From positions 1 to 27,586 of the IMG/VR virus record IMGVR_UViG_3300025137_000213: a DNA stretch of 27,586 nt. One strand, given 5' to 3'. Positions 15,230 to 22,942 of this stretch are shown piece by piece. The notes below the pieces were generated by a model that searched no databases, was not told the origin of the DNA, and saw only the letters and a list, made by a program, of their open reading frames with translations. Origin of the DNA: a virus. Made by a program: the position numbers and the translations under genes. Position 1 is the first letter of the stretch; each line of letters starts with the position of its first letter.

Positions 15230-17509
15230 ATGGCATCAATCTACGATAGGTTTAGAAATCTATTTTCAAACAAGAATTTACAAAGAACAGCCGAGGCCTA
15301 TAATAGAGCTGTATTTAATTATATGGGCAATAACATTGTTTTTGCCAAAGAAAATGATGATACATATATCAATCATGGTTACAGACGTAATGCGACAATT
15401 TATTCCATTGTGAATATTATATCCAAAGCGTGTACAACAATTCCTTTTGTTATATATGAAAAGAAATCTGAAAATGATTTAAAAAGATATAAGTCAATCA
15501 CATCATCTGGATTGGACACAAATGTATTGCTTAAGGCAGAACAGCTTAGAAAATCAGCATTGATAGAATTAGATGACACAGAATTACATCAATTATTAGA
15601 CAGGCCAAATCCAGCACAATCTTATAATTCCTGGATGTCAGAAATAGTTGCATTTGGTAAACTAACAGGAAACAGATATATATATGGCATAGGGCCTGAA
15701 ACAGGTGGCAATGCATCTAAATATAAAGAACTTTACGTTTTACCATCTCAGCTCATGGAAATTGTTTCTGGTGGTTTAATGAATCCTGTAAAAGCATACA
15801 GATTGGACTACAAAGGAGCTTATGATATAAGAGCTGAGGATATATTACATATTAAAGATTTTAACCCAGATTATACAGGAACAGGCTCACACCTTTATGG
15901 TCAGTCACCATTAAAAGCTGGACTAAGAACTTTGACAACAAATAATGAGGCTGTAACTACTGGTGTTAAATATTTACAGAATCAAACAGCTAGAGGTGTT
16001 TTATATGCTGATGAGGGTGATTTAAATGAGGTTCAAGCTCAAGCGTTAAAAGATAAGTTTAGGAAAGCGCACCAGGGTTCTAATAATGCTGGTGATGTTA
16101 TAATCACACCAAAGAAATTATCATGGGTGAATTTTGGATTGGCTGCCAGTGATTTATCACTTATAGAACAATACAATGCCTCAATAAAAGATTTGGCAAA
16201 TATTTATTCTGTCCCAGCTGTATTGCTTAACAACACAGAATCATCTACTTATAACAATGTAAAAGAGGCTAAAAAGAGTTTATATCAAAACTGTGTGATG
16301 CCAGAAATGATAAAAATAAGAGATGAACTCAATAGATGGTTGGCCCCTAAATTTGGTGAAAAACTATATATTGATTTTGATTTTACTGTCATACCAGAAC
16401 TTCAAGAGGAAATGGACAAAGTTGTTCAACAGCTTTCTCAATCCTGGTGGTTAACAATGAATGAAAAAAGAGCTGCAATGAATTACGGTGCTGATGAGGA
16501 TGATGCAAAGCTAAATGATTATTATATTCCAGCAAACCTTATTCCTTTGAATGCTGTTGACGATACGCCAGTTGAGCCTTTAGACCCAGACATTGACAAA
16601 AGGTTTAAAAAACTAAATGTAAAATCTAAAGTTCCTGGAATGACTGATGTGTTTACAACTAGAGGTGAGGCTGAGGATAGAGCTGAGGATTTAGGGGGGC
16701 GTGGATTTCATGTGCATCAATTTGATGGTGAGGATGTTTATATGCCTTTTGAATCTCATGAACAATATGAAAGAGCAATTGAAAATAATAAATATCATTA
16801 TGGCGAACCTCATGAAGATGATAAGGATAACTATGATAATGAGGACCAAAGCAAAGCTCCAAAGATTTCACCTAATGTAGAAACTGGATTAAGACGAAGG
16901 GTCGAGGAACATAATGAAGAACATGGCGACAAACCATCATCCAGAGCTACATACGGAATGTTAGCGGCATCATTTAGACGTGGTGTTGGTGCATATAGAA
17001 CAAACCCATCATCGGTTAGACCAAATGTAAGGTCTGAGGAACAATGGGCGTTTGGCCGTGTTTCTGGATTATTATATGCTTTGAGAAACAACAGATTTAG
17101 AAGAACGCCTTATGACACAGATTTACTGCCTGAGGAACATCCATTGTCTAGTAAAGAAAAATCATATCAAAGCAAACAAATGTTTGACGACTACCCACAA
17201 AGCGCAACTAACAACGCTAAAAGAGTAAAGAACTGGATTGATAAATATGGCAGAGACGAAGTGGATGGTATGACTAAAGTAGGACTTGCAAGGATGAACC
17301 AGCTTATCAGCAGAGAATCTTTGAGTTTATCTACAGTTAAAAGAACTTTTAGTTTTTTATCAAGGACCAAAGGAGGTGGATATAATAAAATTAATCCTGA
17401 CTTTAAAGACACTCCCTGGAAAGACAAAGGATATGTTGCATATTTAGGATGGGGTGGTGAGGCTATGCTAAGCTGGTCTGAAAAAACTTTGGATAAACTA
17501 GATGAATAA
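15230..17509 (+). CDS. Portal protein with long modular C-terminal extension
   Basis: Residues about 1-440 are a HK97-type portal: I-Y-S-I-V-N-I-I-S-K-A, L-L-D-R-P-N-P-A-Q-S, L-T-G-N-R-Y-I-Y, G-Q-S-P-L-K-A-G and S-V-P-A-V-L-L-N-N follow the family order. The portal is the ring through which DNA enters the head. At 759 residues it is far longer than the usual 400-500. The extension holds three segments: V-F-T-T-R-G-E-A to D-V-Y-M-P-F-E-S-H (about 474-505); R-G-V-G-A-Y-R-T-N-P to T-D-L-L-P-E-E-H-P (about 580-640, DUF5824-like from recall); and W-K-D-K-G-Y-V-A-Y-L-G-W-G-G (near the end). Such modules usually occur in other phage head proteins. Confidence 0.9.
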   Translation: MASIYDRFRNLFSNKNLQRTAEAYNRAVFNYMGNNIVFAKENDDTYINHGYRRNATIYSIVNIISKACTTIPFVIYEKKSENDLKRYKSITSSGLDTNVLLKAEQLRKSALIELDDTELHQLLDRPNPAQSYNSWMSEIVAFGKLTGNRYIYGIGPETGGNASKYKELYVLPSQLMEIVSGGLMNPVKAYRLDYKGAYDIRAEDILHIKDFNPDYTGTGSHLYGQSPLKAGLRTLTTNNEAVTTGVKYLQNQTARGVLYADEGDLNEVQAQALKDKFRKAHQGSNNAGDVIITPKKLSWVNFGLAASDLSLIEQYNASIKDLANIYSVPAVLLNNTESSTYNNVKEAKKSLYQNCVMPEMIKIRDELNRWLAPKFGEKLYIDFDFTVIPELQEEMDKVVQQLSQSWWLTMNEKRAAMNYGADEDDAKLNDYYIPANLIPLNAVDDTPVEPLDPDIDKRFKKLNVKSKVPGMTDVFTTRGEAEDRAEDLGGRGFHVHQFDGEDVYMPFESHEQYERAIENNKYHYGEPHEDDKDNYDNEDQSKAPKISPNVETGLRRRVEEHNEEHGDKPSSRATYGMLAASFRRGVGAYRTNPSSVRPNVRSEEQWAFGRVSGLLYALRNNRFRRTPYDTDLLPEEHPLSSKEKSYQSKQMFDDYPQSATNNAKRVKNWIDKYGRDEVDGMTKVGLARMNQLISRESLSLSTVKRTFSFLSRTKGGGYNKINPDFKDTPWKDKGYVAYLGWGGEAMLSWSEKTLDKLDE

Positions 17510-18345
17510 TGCGCAGATTAAGTAAGCAATTTAAAGAAAATTGGCGTGAGGCTTATGAGGATAGATTGACAAAAAGCGAAAAGACACAAATCAGAATTTT
17601 CCGGAAATACTATAATGATAGTTATAACAAAGCCATTGATAAATTTTCTTTAGGGCAAATAAATCCTGAATTAATAATGAATGTCATTTCAATGACTGGT
17701 TTATATAAACAAATGTATTTAGATATTGGCATCAAACAAGGTAAATGGTACGCTACAAACTTTGATAAATATTTAAAAAAAGGTGTTGACTTTAGGCAAT
17801 TTTTAGATTATTGGAATCAAGCCTTTGCAAAGAAAGGTGAAGAGATGGCTGGTATTAGAGTGGTCAGTGTTATTGCAACAGCTAGAAAAGTATTTCAACA
17901 AACAATACAAAAGCTAATGTCTGATGAAACATTTATGGCCGAGGGTACTGATGCTCAAGCTAGAATATTAAAAAGAAAATTCAAGGAGGTCAGTCAATAT
18001 CAAGCTGTTAGAATAGTTAGAACGGAATCCGCCCTGGCCGCTAACTTTGCAACACAGGAAACAGCTAGACAAATATTTCCAGGCAGTCAAATGAAAAAAG
18101 AATGGATTGCTGGTTCTGATGCTAGAGTAAGACCAGCTCACCGTGAGGCTGATGGTCAAATTGTTAATTTTGATGCTGACTTTTTAGTTGGTGGCCAATA
18201 CCTAGCTTATCCTGGAGACCCTAGAGGTTCGGCCGGTAACGTAATAAATTGTAGGTGTTCCACGGCCCCAATACCAGACGAGGATGCAATTTCTAGTGTT
18301 GAGCTAGATGAAATAGGTTTTGGTCTTGTAGGTCAAAGAACTTAA
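17509..18345 (+). CDS. Mu F-like minor head protein
   Basis: The gene starts in the portal stop codon (TAATG). The 278-residue protein has the Phage_Mu_F signature in its C-terminal part: R-I-V-R-T-E-S (168-174), R-P-A-H-R-E-A-D-G-Q (208-217), Y-P-G-D-P-R-G-S-A-G-N-V-I-N-C-R-C (234-250). Family members are minor head proteins encoded next to the portal and needed for head formation or DNA delivery. The N-terminal 150 residues are helical, as expected. Confidence 0.9.
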   Translation: MRRLSKQFKENWREAYEDRLTKSEKTQIRIFRKYYNDSYNKAIDKFSLGQINPELIMNVISMTGLYKQMYLDIGIKQGKWYATNFDKYLKKGVDFRQFLDYWNQAFAKKGEEMAGIRVVSVIATARKVFQQTIQKLMSDETFMAEGTDAQARILKRKFKEVSQYQAVRIVRTESALAANFATQETARQIFPGSQMKKEWIAGSDARVRPAHREADGQIVNFDADFLVGGQYLAYPGDPRGSAGNVINCRCSTAPIPDEDAISSVELDEIGFGLVGQRT

Positions 18346-18358
18346 AAAAATTTATTTG

Positions 18359-18367
18359 TATTTTTAC
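18359..18367 (+). promoter_or_regulatory. Promoter-like box TATTTTTAC before protease gene
   Basis: G followed by TATTTTTAC, identical in core to the box at 15200, ends 13 bases before the ATG at 18381. It would drive protease and capsid genes. No clear -33 element at consensus spacing is seen. Confidence 0.4.
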
Positions 18368-18380
18368 TGAAAATTTCGTT

Positions 18381-19064
18381 ATGAATAAAATAATTTTTAA
18401 GCAATCCCCTATTGGCGAAATAATGGATGCTGATGAAAATAAAGGTATCGTCAAAGGTTATGCTAGTTATTTTGATAATATAGATTCAGACAAAGATATT
18501 ATTAGAGCCGGTTCCTATAAAAAAACAATTATGGAAAATGGTTCTAGAGTAAAATATTTATATCAGCATGACATGAATAAGCCTATCGGAAAAATGAATG
18601 AGCTTTATGAGGATGACAAAGGATTGGTTTTTGTTGCTGAGGTTCCAAAAACTCAATTAGGAAAGGACGTCATTGAGCTTATGAAAGCTGGTGTCATAAC
18701 AGAAAATTCAGTTGGTATAATGCCAATAGTCAAAGAGGACAAAGGTAATTACAGGGAAATCCGTGAGGTTAAACTTTATGAGGTATCAGCTGTTACACTA
18801 GCGGCCAATGACGAAGCAAAAATATTAGATGTAAAAGGAACTAAATCATTAGAGGCCATTTACTCACGTTACGATAATCTAATAAAGATAATTCGTAAAA
18901 ACAATATTTCAGACGAACTTGCATTTGCAATTGAATCTGAAATTTATAAACTCAAATCATATCTTATTGAACTCACAAAGTCGCCAAAAAACACTTTGCC
19001 GAAACAAGAAAACAATGATGATGAGTTACTTAAATATTTGTATAACAATCTCACAAAAAAGTAA
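18381..19064 (+). CDS. HK97-type prohead serine protease
   Basis: The 227-residue protein has the U35-type motifs: G-Y-A-S-Y-F-D-N near residue 26, Y-Q-H-D with His 63, T-E-N-S-V-G with Ser 110, and a downstream Y-E-V-S-A-V-T with Glu 134, probable catalytic residues. It cleaves the capsid scaffold during head maturation. Its C-terminal 75 residues are helical and charged, possibly a scaffold-like tail. It lies seven bases before the capsid gene, the usual order. Confidence 0.92.
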   Translation: MNKIIFKQSPIGEIMDADENKGIVKGYASYFDNIDSDKDIIRAGSYKKTIMENGSRVKYLYQHDMNKPIGKMNELYEDDKGLVFVAEVPKTQLGKDVIELMKAGVITENSVGIMPIVKEDKGNYREIREVKLYEVSAVTLAANDEAKILDVKGTKSLEAIYSRYDNLIKIIRKNNISDELAFAIESEIYKLKSYLIELTKSPKNTLPKQENNDDELLKYLYNNLTKK

Positions 19065-19071
19065 TTTAAAA

Positions 19072-20271
19072 ATGGATAATAATATCAAAAAAGAATTAGA
19101 TAACATCACAGGTGTTATTGATTCTAAAATTGAAAAATCCTCATTACAAGCTATCGAAACAATGAAAGCTGAAACTGAGGCTGTTGTTAAATCCAGCATT
19201 GAAAATGTTTCTGGTAAAATAACAGAAATCAATGACAGATTAGATAAATCTGAAATTGAATCAAAAAAGAGATTTGAAGCTGAAAAACCAGTAAGTTTTA
19301 AATCCGCATTAAAAGACGCCTTAAGTGGCGGAGCAATCGACAGTTTTGTCAAAGGGAATACTAGGTCAGCTAGATTTGATTTAAAAGCTGATATGACTAC
19401 GGCAGATTTTACGGGTGATGTAATTGCACCTTTAAGAGTGCCAGGTGTCTTTAAGGACCCATCTAGAGCGCAACACTTCAGAGACTTCATACCAGTTGGT
19501 TCAACTCAATCAGATGTAATCAGATACGTTAAAGAATCTGGTTATTCAGACGGAGCTGGAGCAAAAGCTGAAGGTAATGTGCTAGGTCAAACTGACTTCG
19601 ACCTTCAAGCTGTTGACGCTAATGTTCAATTGATTGGAACATATTTAAGACTATCTAAACAGATGGTTGAGGATTATGACCAATTAAGCTCATACTTAAG
19701 TTCTAGAATACCTGGAAAGGTATTGACAGCTGAAGATGACCAAATCGTAGGCGGAAATGGTGTTTCACCAAACTTCCTAGGTTTATTCAATTCAGGAACA
19801 GCATTTGACACATCAACAAACAATCCGTTTGCTGATTCAGTTGAAAGTGCAAATGAGTTTGATGTATTAATTGCAACAATGAATTCATTAGCTTTAAATG
19901 AATACAGAGCGGACAACATAGTGTTGAACCCATCTGATTTTCATAAGATTCTCTTATTAAAAGATACTCAAAACAATTATCTAAAAGACCAAGTATACCA
20001 AGGACTACAGCCTAGTTTTATGGGAGTGCCTGTAATTCTAAATACTGAAATCCCTAATGGACAATTCCTAGTAGCAAACTTTGCTCAGGCGTGTCAATAT
20101 TGGGTGAGAGATAATGTAAGTTTAGAGTTCTTTGAGCAAGATAGTGACAATGTTCAAAAGAATTTTATCACTGTTAGAGCGCAACTAAGAGGTGCATTAG
20201 CTACATATCTTCCAAAAGCTATTATACATGGAACATTCTCGACTGCAAAAGCAGCATTAGAGACTCCGTAA
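19072..20271 (+). CDS. Major capsid protein, HK97 fold
   Basis: I chose the ATG at 19072 (399 residues). Upstream codons in frame overlap the protease gene and give no sensible protein. Residues about 1-75 are a coiled-coil scaffold (delta) domain, probably removed by the protease upstream. The body shows family features: T-A-D-F-T-G-D-V-I-A-P, F-R-D-F-I-P-V-G-S, L-R-L-S-K-Q-M-V-E-D, G-N-G-V-S-P-N-F-L-G-L, I-V-L-N-P-S-D-F and G-V-P-V-I-L-N-T. It assembles the icosahedral shell. A terminator follows 22 bases downstream. Confidence 0.94.
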   Translation: MDNNIKKELDNITGVIDSKIEKSSLQAIETMKAETEAVVKSSIENVSGKITEINDRLDKSEIESKKRFEAEKPVSFKSALKDALSGGAIDSFVKGNTRSARFDLKADMTTADFTGDVIAPLRVPGVFKDPSRAQHFRDFIPVGSTQSDVIRYVKESGYSDGAGAKAEGNVLGQTDFDLQAVDANVQLIGTYLRLSKQMVEDYDQLSSYLSSRIPGKVLTAEDDQIVGGNGVSPNFLGLFNSGTAFDTSTNNPFADSVESANEFDVLIATMNSLALNEYRADNIVLNPSDFHKILLLKDTQNNYLKDQVYQGLQPSFMGVPVILNTEIPNGQFLVANFAQACQYWVRDNVSLEFFEQDSDNVQKNFITVRAQLRGALATYLPKAIIHGTFSTAKAALETP

Positions 20272-20293
20272 TAATATCTTTTATATTGAAATT

Positions 20294-20318
20294 AGAGGCT
20301 TTCGGGCCTCTTTTTTTT
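20294..20318 (+). terminator. Intrinsic terminator after the capsid gene
   Basis: AGAGGC (20294-20299), loop TTTCGG and GCCTCT (20306-20311) form a perfect 6-bp stem running into eight T bases. The inner TTCG resembles a stable UUCG loop; the terminator at 20936 has the same loop. Confidence 0.88.
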
Positions 20319-20404
20319 ATCTGTAAATTAAAATAATTGAAAGTTTATTTTAAATAATAGTTGTTTTTACAAAATATATTTTTAACTTAGTCAAAATTAT
20401 AACC

Positions 20405-20662
20405 ATGTATATAAAAAAAACAACAGTAGATTCTTATACAAGCGATATTGTATTTAAATATATTCTAGGGCCTAAATACGAAATGCTTTATAAATGTGGT
20501 TGGCATGAGGGGTACGAAACTCAAGAAGAAAAAATTAAAAAAGATTTACATATTTATGCTCAAGATTTTATTGATTATATTTTTCTTGACATAAAAAATT
20601 GTCCTTACAATGCGCATGAATTAGTAGACGATTTTTTTAACAGAATACAATATATAAAATGA
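20405..20662 (+). CDS. Small hypothetical protein (85 aa) in accessory cassette
   Basis: The acidic protein contains Y-K-C-G-W-H-E-G-Y-E-T, a helix with I-Y-A-Q-D-F-I-D-Y-I-F-L-D-I and H-E-L-V-D-D-F-F-N-R. I know no family. It opens a group of four genes placed between capsid and connector genes and flanked by terminators, so it is probably an accessory (moron-like) gene. The 133 bases before it hold the capsid terminator and a very AT-rich stretch. Its stop overlaps the next start (ATGA). Confidence 0.55.
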   Translation: MYIKKTTVDSYTSDIVFKYILGPKYEMLYKCGWHEGYETQEEKIKKDLHIYAQDFIDYIFLDIKNCPYNAHELVDDFFNRIQYIK

Positions 20663-20778
20663 GAAAACTTACTAAACACGGAAAAGAATCCTACAGTGAA
20701 ACAGCAAAGCTATTATATTTATCTTATGCTGCTTTATTTATAATAATATTAATATTAGTAATTTATGAAAATATTTAA
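20659..20778 (+). CDS. Tiny membrane protein (39 aa)
   Basis: The ATG at 20659 overlaps the previous stop in ATGA. The protein has a basic start (M-R-K-L-T-K-H-G-K) and one hydrophobic helix from about residue 18 to 36 (L-L-Y-L-S-Y-A-A-L-F-I-I-I-L-I-L-V-I). It should lie in the inner membrane with its N-terminus inside. Overlaps on both sides support translation. Function is unknown; superinfection exclusion or host membrane effects are possible for such phage proteins. Confidence 0.55.
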   Translation: MRKLTKHGKESYSETAKLLYLSYAALFIIILILVIYENI

Positions 20779-20887
20779 TTTAAATCATCCAGCATTAGAG
20801 CCTGGCTGGGAAAAATTATCAAAAGAAAAACAAACAGACTCAATGCTGAAATGGCAAATGTCTAAAAATAAAAAGAACAGCACCTAA
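20765..20887 (+). CDS. Tiny hypothetical protein (40 aa)
   Basis: The ATG at 20765 overlaps the end of the membrane protein gene by 14 bases. The 40 residues (M-K-I-F-N-L-N-H-P-A-L-E-P-G-W-E-K start; Lys/Ser-rich end) contain no motif I know. Its place in a chain of overlapping frames makes translation plausible. Confidence 0.4.
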   Translation: MKIFNLNHPALEPGWEKLSKEKQTDSMLKWQMSKNKKNST

Positions 20888-20895
20888 TATTTTTG
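20888..20895 (+). promoter_or_regulatory. Promoter-like box TATTTTTG before a terminator and nuclease gene
   Basis: A perfect TAnnTTTG box begins right after the stop at 20887. A transcript from here would reach the terminator at 20936 within about 35 bases, before the nuclease gene at 20992. No good -33 element is seen. Confidence 0.3.
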
Positions 20896-20935
20896 TTTCA
20901 TATTTTTAATTAGTTAGTTGTTTAATTAGGTGTTC

Positions 20936-20964
20936 AACTGGGGTTTCGGCCTCAGTTTTTTTTT
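20936..20964 (+). terminator. Intrinsic terminator before nuclease gene
   Basis: AACTGGGG (20936-20943), loop TTTCGG and CCTCAGTT (20950-20957) form an 8-bp stem with one G-T pair, followed by T bases to 20964. A weaker hairpin AGTTG (20916-20920) with CAACT (20935-20939) would compete with its left arm, as in attenuators. Confidence 0.82.
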
Positions 20965-20991
20965 GCTTAATTTTATATTACATATATTTAT

Positions 20992-21366
20992 GTGAATAGA
21001 AATCAAAAAGGTTGTTTTGCTGAATATCATTTTGCAACAACTGCAATGCTTAAAGGATTTAATATTTCGTTTCCTTTATTGGATTCCACAAAATACGATT
21101 GCATAATTGAAAAGGCTGGTAAACTTTTCAAGATACAGGTTAAATATCTCGGTAAAGACAGATATAAACATGGTAATTCTGTTCAAATAACATTAAGAAG
21201 GTCAGGCGGCACATTTTATGATACAAATGATGTTGATTACTTTGCTTTGTGGCATGAGGCAAAAAATGCTTTTTACATTATTAAAAATTTAGGTCAAAAA
21301 AGTTTTAAAATTACAGATGGTGGTGTTTATCAAAAAAATTTTAATAACTTTGATTTGATAAGTTAG
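20992..21366 (+). CDS. PD-(D/E)XK endonuclease-like protein, GTG start
   Basis: The start is a GTG, as the ATG two bases earlier leads straight to TGA. The 124-residue protein has N-Q-K-G-C-F-A-E-Y (Glu 11), T-K-Y-D-C-I-I-E (Asp 36), then F-K-I-Q-V-K-Y (Gln 49, Lys 51) and an S-V-Q-I-T-L-R-R strand. This is the order of a family of small PD-(D/E)XK endonucleases related to Holliday resolvase-like and some homing enzymes. It lies alone between two terminators inside the structural operon, a typical place for a homing endonuclease or moron. Substrate is unknown. Confidence 0.7.
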   Translation: MNRNQKGCFAEYHFATTAMLKGFNISFPLLDSTKYDCIIEKAGKLFKIQVKYLGKDRYKHGNSVQITLRRSGGTFYDTNDVDYFALWHEAKNAFYIIKNLGQKSFKITDGGVYQKNFNNFDLIS

Positions 21367-21381
21367 TTTTTTTCATTTATT

Positions 21382-21413
21382 AAAGGCACCAATTTGTTTG
21401 GTGCTTTTTTTTT
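21382..21413 (+). terminator. Intrinsic terminator after nuclease gene
   Basis: AAAGGCACCAA (21382-21392) pairs with TTGGTGCTTTT (21398-21408) over 11 bp with a five-base loop, then T bases to 21413. The T-tract runs directly into a promoter-like box. Confidence 0.87.
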
Positions 21414-21421
21414 AACTTTAC
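21413..21421 (+). promoter_or_regulatory. Promoter-like box TAACTTTAC before connector operon
   Basis: TAACTTTAC fits TAnnTTTAC and ends 12 bases before the ATG at 21434. It would restart transcription for the head-tail connector genes after the terminator at 21382. Confidence 0.4.
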
Positions 21422-21433
21422 AAAAAAGTTATT

Positions 21434-21619
21434 ATGAAAATCAAAACAAAAAATAAATCTGTAATTATTGGTTCTGTTCAGTATAATGAAAATAAAGAAT
21501 TCAATGTAAATGATAAAATTGGCAAAGAAATGATTGACGGTGGCTGGGCTGTTGAAGTTAAAGAGGTTAAAGATAAAAAAGAGACAAAAGAATTAAAAGA
21601 TTCTAAAGAAACAAAATGA
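21434..21619 (+). CDS. Small hypothetical protein between capsid and connector genes
   Basis: The 61-residue protein has a small beta-rich start (S-V-I-I-G-S-V-Q-Y-N), then I-G-K-E-M-I-D-G-G-W-A-V-E-V and a Lys/Glu repeat tail (K-K-E-T-K-E-L-K-D-S-K-E-T-K). Small proteins with an M-I-x-x-G-W/L-A-E-V pattern often sit just before the gp6-like connector in siphophages; their role is not known to me. It overlaps the next gene by four bases (ATGA). Confidence 0.6.
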   Translation: MKIKTKNKSVIIGSVQYNENKEFNVNDKIGKEMIDGGWAVEVKEVKDKKETKELKDSKETK

Positions 21620-22164
21620 GACAAATAAAAATTAATTCTGTCACTGGAAGTGATACATCAATTGTGCCAACATCGGAAATAAAAAATTATTTAAGAGTTG
21701 ACCATTCAGTTGACGATTCATTAATTGCTGATATGGTTAAACAATCAAGAATTGTTTTAGAAAATTATATTTCTAGAGATATTATATCAAAAACTAGAAC
21801 TTATTATTTAGATAAATCTAATGGATTGATTGATATACCTTTTGGACCAATAGCATCAATTGAATCAGTAACCGTAGATGGTTTAACTGCAACACATACC
21901 GTTGTTGGATTAGACAAAGAAAGTATTGAGTTAGATAGTTCGCCATCTTATGTTAGTTCTAATCAATTTCCTTATACATACGAAAAGATTAAAATTAATT
22001 ATACAACGTCAGGCATTTCAGACACACTGATTAAAAATGCAATTATGCAAATGGTTGCAACATTTTACGACAACAGAGCTGACTTTAAAACTGGAACTTT
22101 AGTCTCTAAAATACCAATGACATCAAAACAAATGGTTGCATCTTTTAAATCAATGTTTGTTTAA
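21616..22164 (+). CDS. Head-tail connector, HK97 gp6-like
   Basis: The 182-residue protein starts with a lead strand, then S-E-I-K-N-Y-L-R-V-D-H-S-V-D-D-S-L-I (about residues 20-37) and a helix ending Y-I-S-R-D-I, the family signature. After a beta-rich middle it returns to helices with I-K-N-A-I-M-Q-M-V-A-T-F-Y-D-N-R. Such proteins form the ring under the portal. It opens the connector series, with the next gene overlapping its stop. Confidence 0.85.
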   Translation: MRQIKINSVTGSDTSIVPTSEIKNYLRVDHSVDDSLIADMVKQSRIVLENYISRDIISKTRTYYLDKSNGLIDIPFGPIASIESVTVDGLTATHTVVGLDKESIELDSSPSYVSSNQFPYTYEKIKINYTTSGISDTLIKNAIMQMVATFYDNRADFKTGTLVSKIPMTSKQMVASFKSMFV

Positions 22165-22502
22165 TGGATGCTGGGAAATTAAATACACGAATTTTATTTT
22201 ATAGACCCAGCCAATCCTCAGACGGATTTGGAGGCTTTCAGACGGGCTTTACAACAACAAGTAGTGTTTGGGGACATTATAAAGAATTAGACGGCCCCAT
22301 AGTTGACGAAAATGGCTTGAGACGGCGTGAGGTTGTTGCTGAAGTAATATGCAGAAAAGAAAGTTTATCTGGAGTTAGGGTAAATGATATTTTTAAAATT
22401 GATAGTACCAGTAATCCAGATTACAGAATTGTTAAAATATTTCAATCTGATTATAAATATTTTGTGACTATTCAAGCTGTTTTAACAAGTGAAACCACAT
22501 AA
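22164..22502 (+). CDS. Head closure / head-tail joining protein (Phage_H_T_join)
   Basis: The 112-residue beta-rich protein begins M-D-A-G-K-L-N-T-R-I-L-F-Y-R-P, the usual start of the H_T_join family, followed by D-G-F-G-G-F near residue 20, the V-W-G-H-Y-K-E-L strand and an R-I-V-K-I-F-Q-S-D near the end. It closes the connector after packaging and gives the tail a docking site. It overlaps its neighbours by one base on both sides (TAATG). Confidence 0.85.
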   Translation: MDAGKLNTRILFYRPSQSSDGFGGFQTGFTTTSSVWGHYKELDGPIVDENGLRRREVVAEVICRKESLSGVRVNDIFKIDSTSNPDYRIVKIFQSDYKYFVTIQAVLTSETT

Positions 22503-22942
22503 TGAATGTCAATGCTCAAATAAACCAAAAAGACTTAAGACTTTTAAAAAAAAAAATTAAGAGTTTAAAAGAGTATTCTGGTCAGGAATTGTCAAATGAA
22601 ATAGGGAAAACTGGATTTGCAATTGAACGTAGGTCAAAACGAAAAGTTCCTGTTGATACTGGTGGTCTAAAACAATCAATAAAAACATTTCATTCTGGCA
22701 AAAAAGCATTTGTTGAGGCCGGTAAAAATTACGCCCCTTATATAGAATTTGGCACAGGCTCTAAAGTTGATTTAACAGATATGAAAGCTCTAGGCATTCC
22801 GGATTCTTATGCAAAACAATTCAAAGGCAGAGGAATAAAAAATATTAATTTACCAGCTAGACCTTTTTTATTTCCATCAGCTAGAACAGAATTCTTAAAT
22901 TTGCTTAAAAGAATTACTAAAAAGTTAAAAGAATTGACATAA
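22502..22942 (+). CDS. HK97 gp10-like neck / tail completion protein
   Basis: The 146-residue protein has the gp10 pattern: K-V-P-V-D-T-G-G-L-K-Q-S-I (about residues 49-61), Y-A-P-Y-I-E-F-G-T-G-S (76-86) and R-P-F-L-F-P-S-A (120-127). It belongs to the neck or tail completion proteins that lie between head closure and tail terminator. Basic N-terminal helix K-K-K-I-K-S-L-K. It is translationally coupled with both neighbours. Confidence 0.9.
   Translation: MNVNAQINQKDLRLLKKKIKSLKEYSGQELSNEIGKTGFAIERRSKRKVPVDTGGLKQSIKTFHSGKKAFVEAGKNYAPYIEFGTGSKVDLTDMKALGIPDSYAKQFKGRGIKNINLPARPFLFPSARTEFLNLLKRITKKLKELT

Noticed and set aside
16659-17091. His/Pro-rich minus-strand frames opposite the portal extension
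   Set aside because: They are the complement of Asp/Glu/Gly-rich codons on the + strand; no sign of independent coding.
18919-20271. Capsid gene start upstream at 18919
   Set aside because: The extra residues overlap the protease gene and read as a shadow of it; the ATG at 19072 directly follows the protease stop and gives a normal coiled-coil start.
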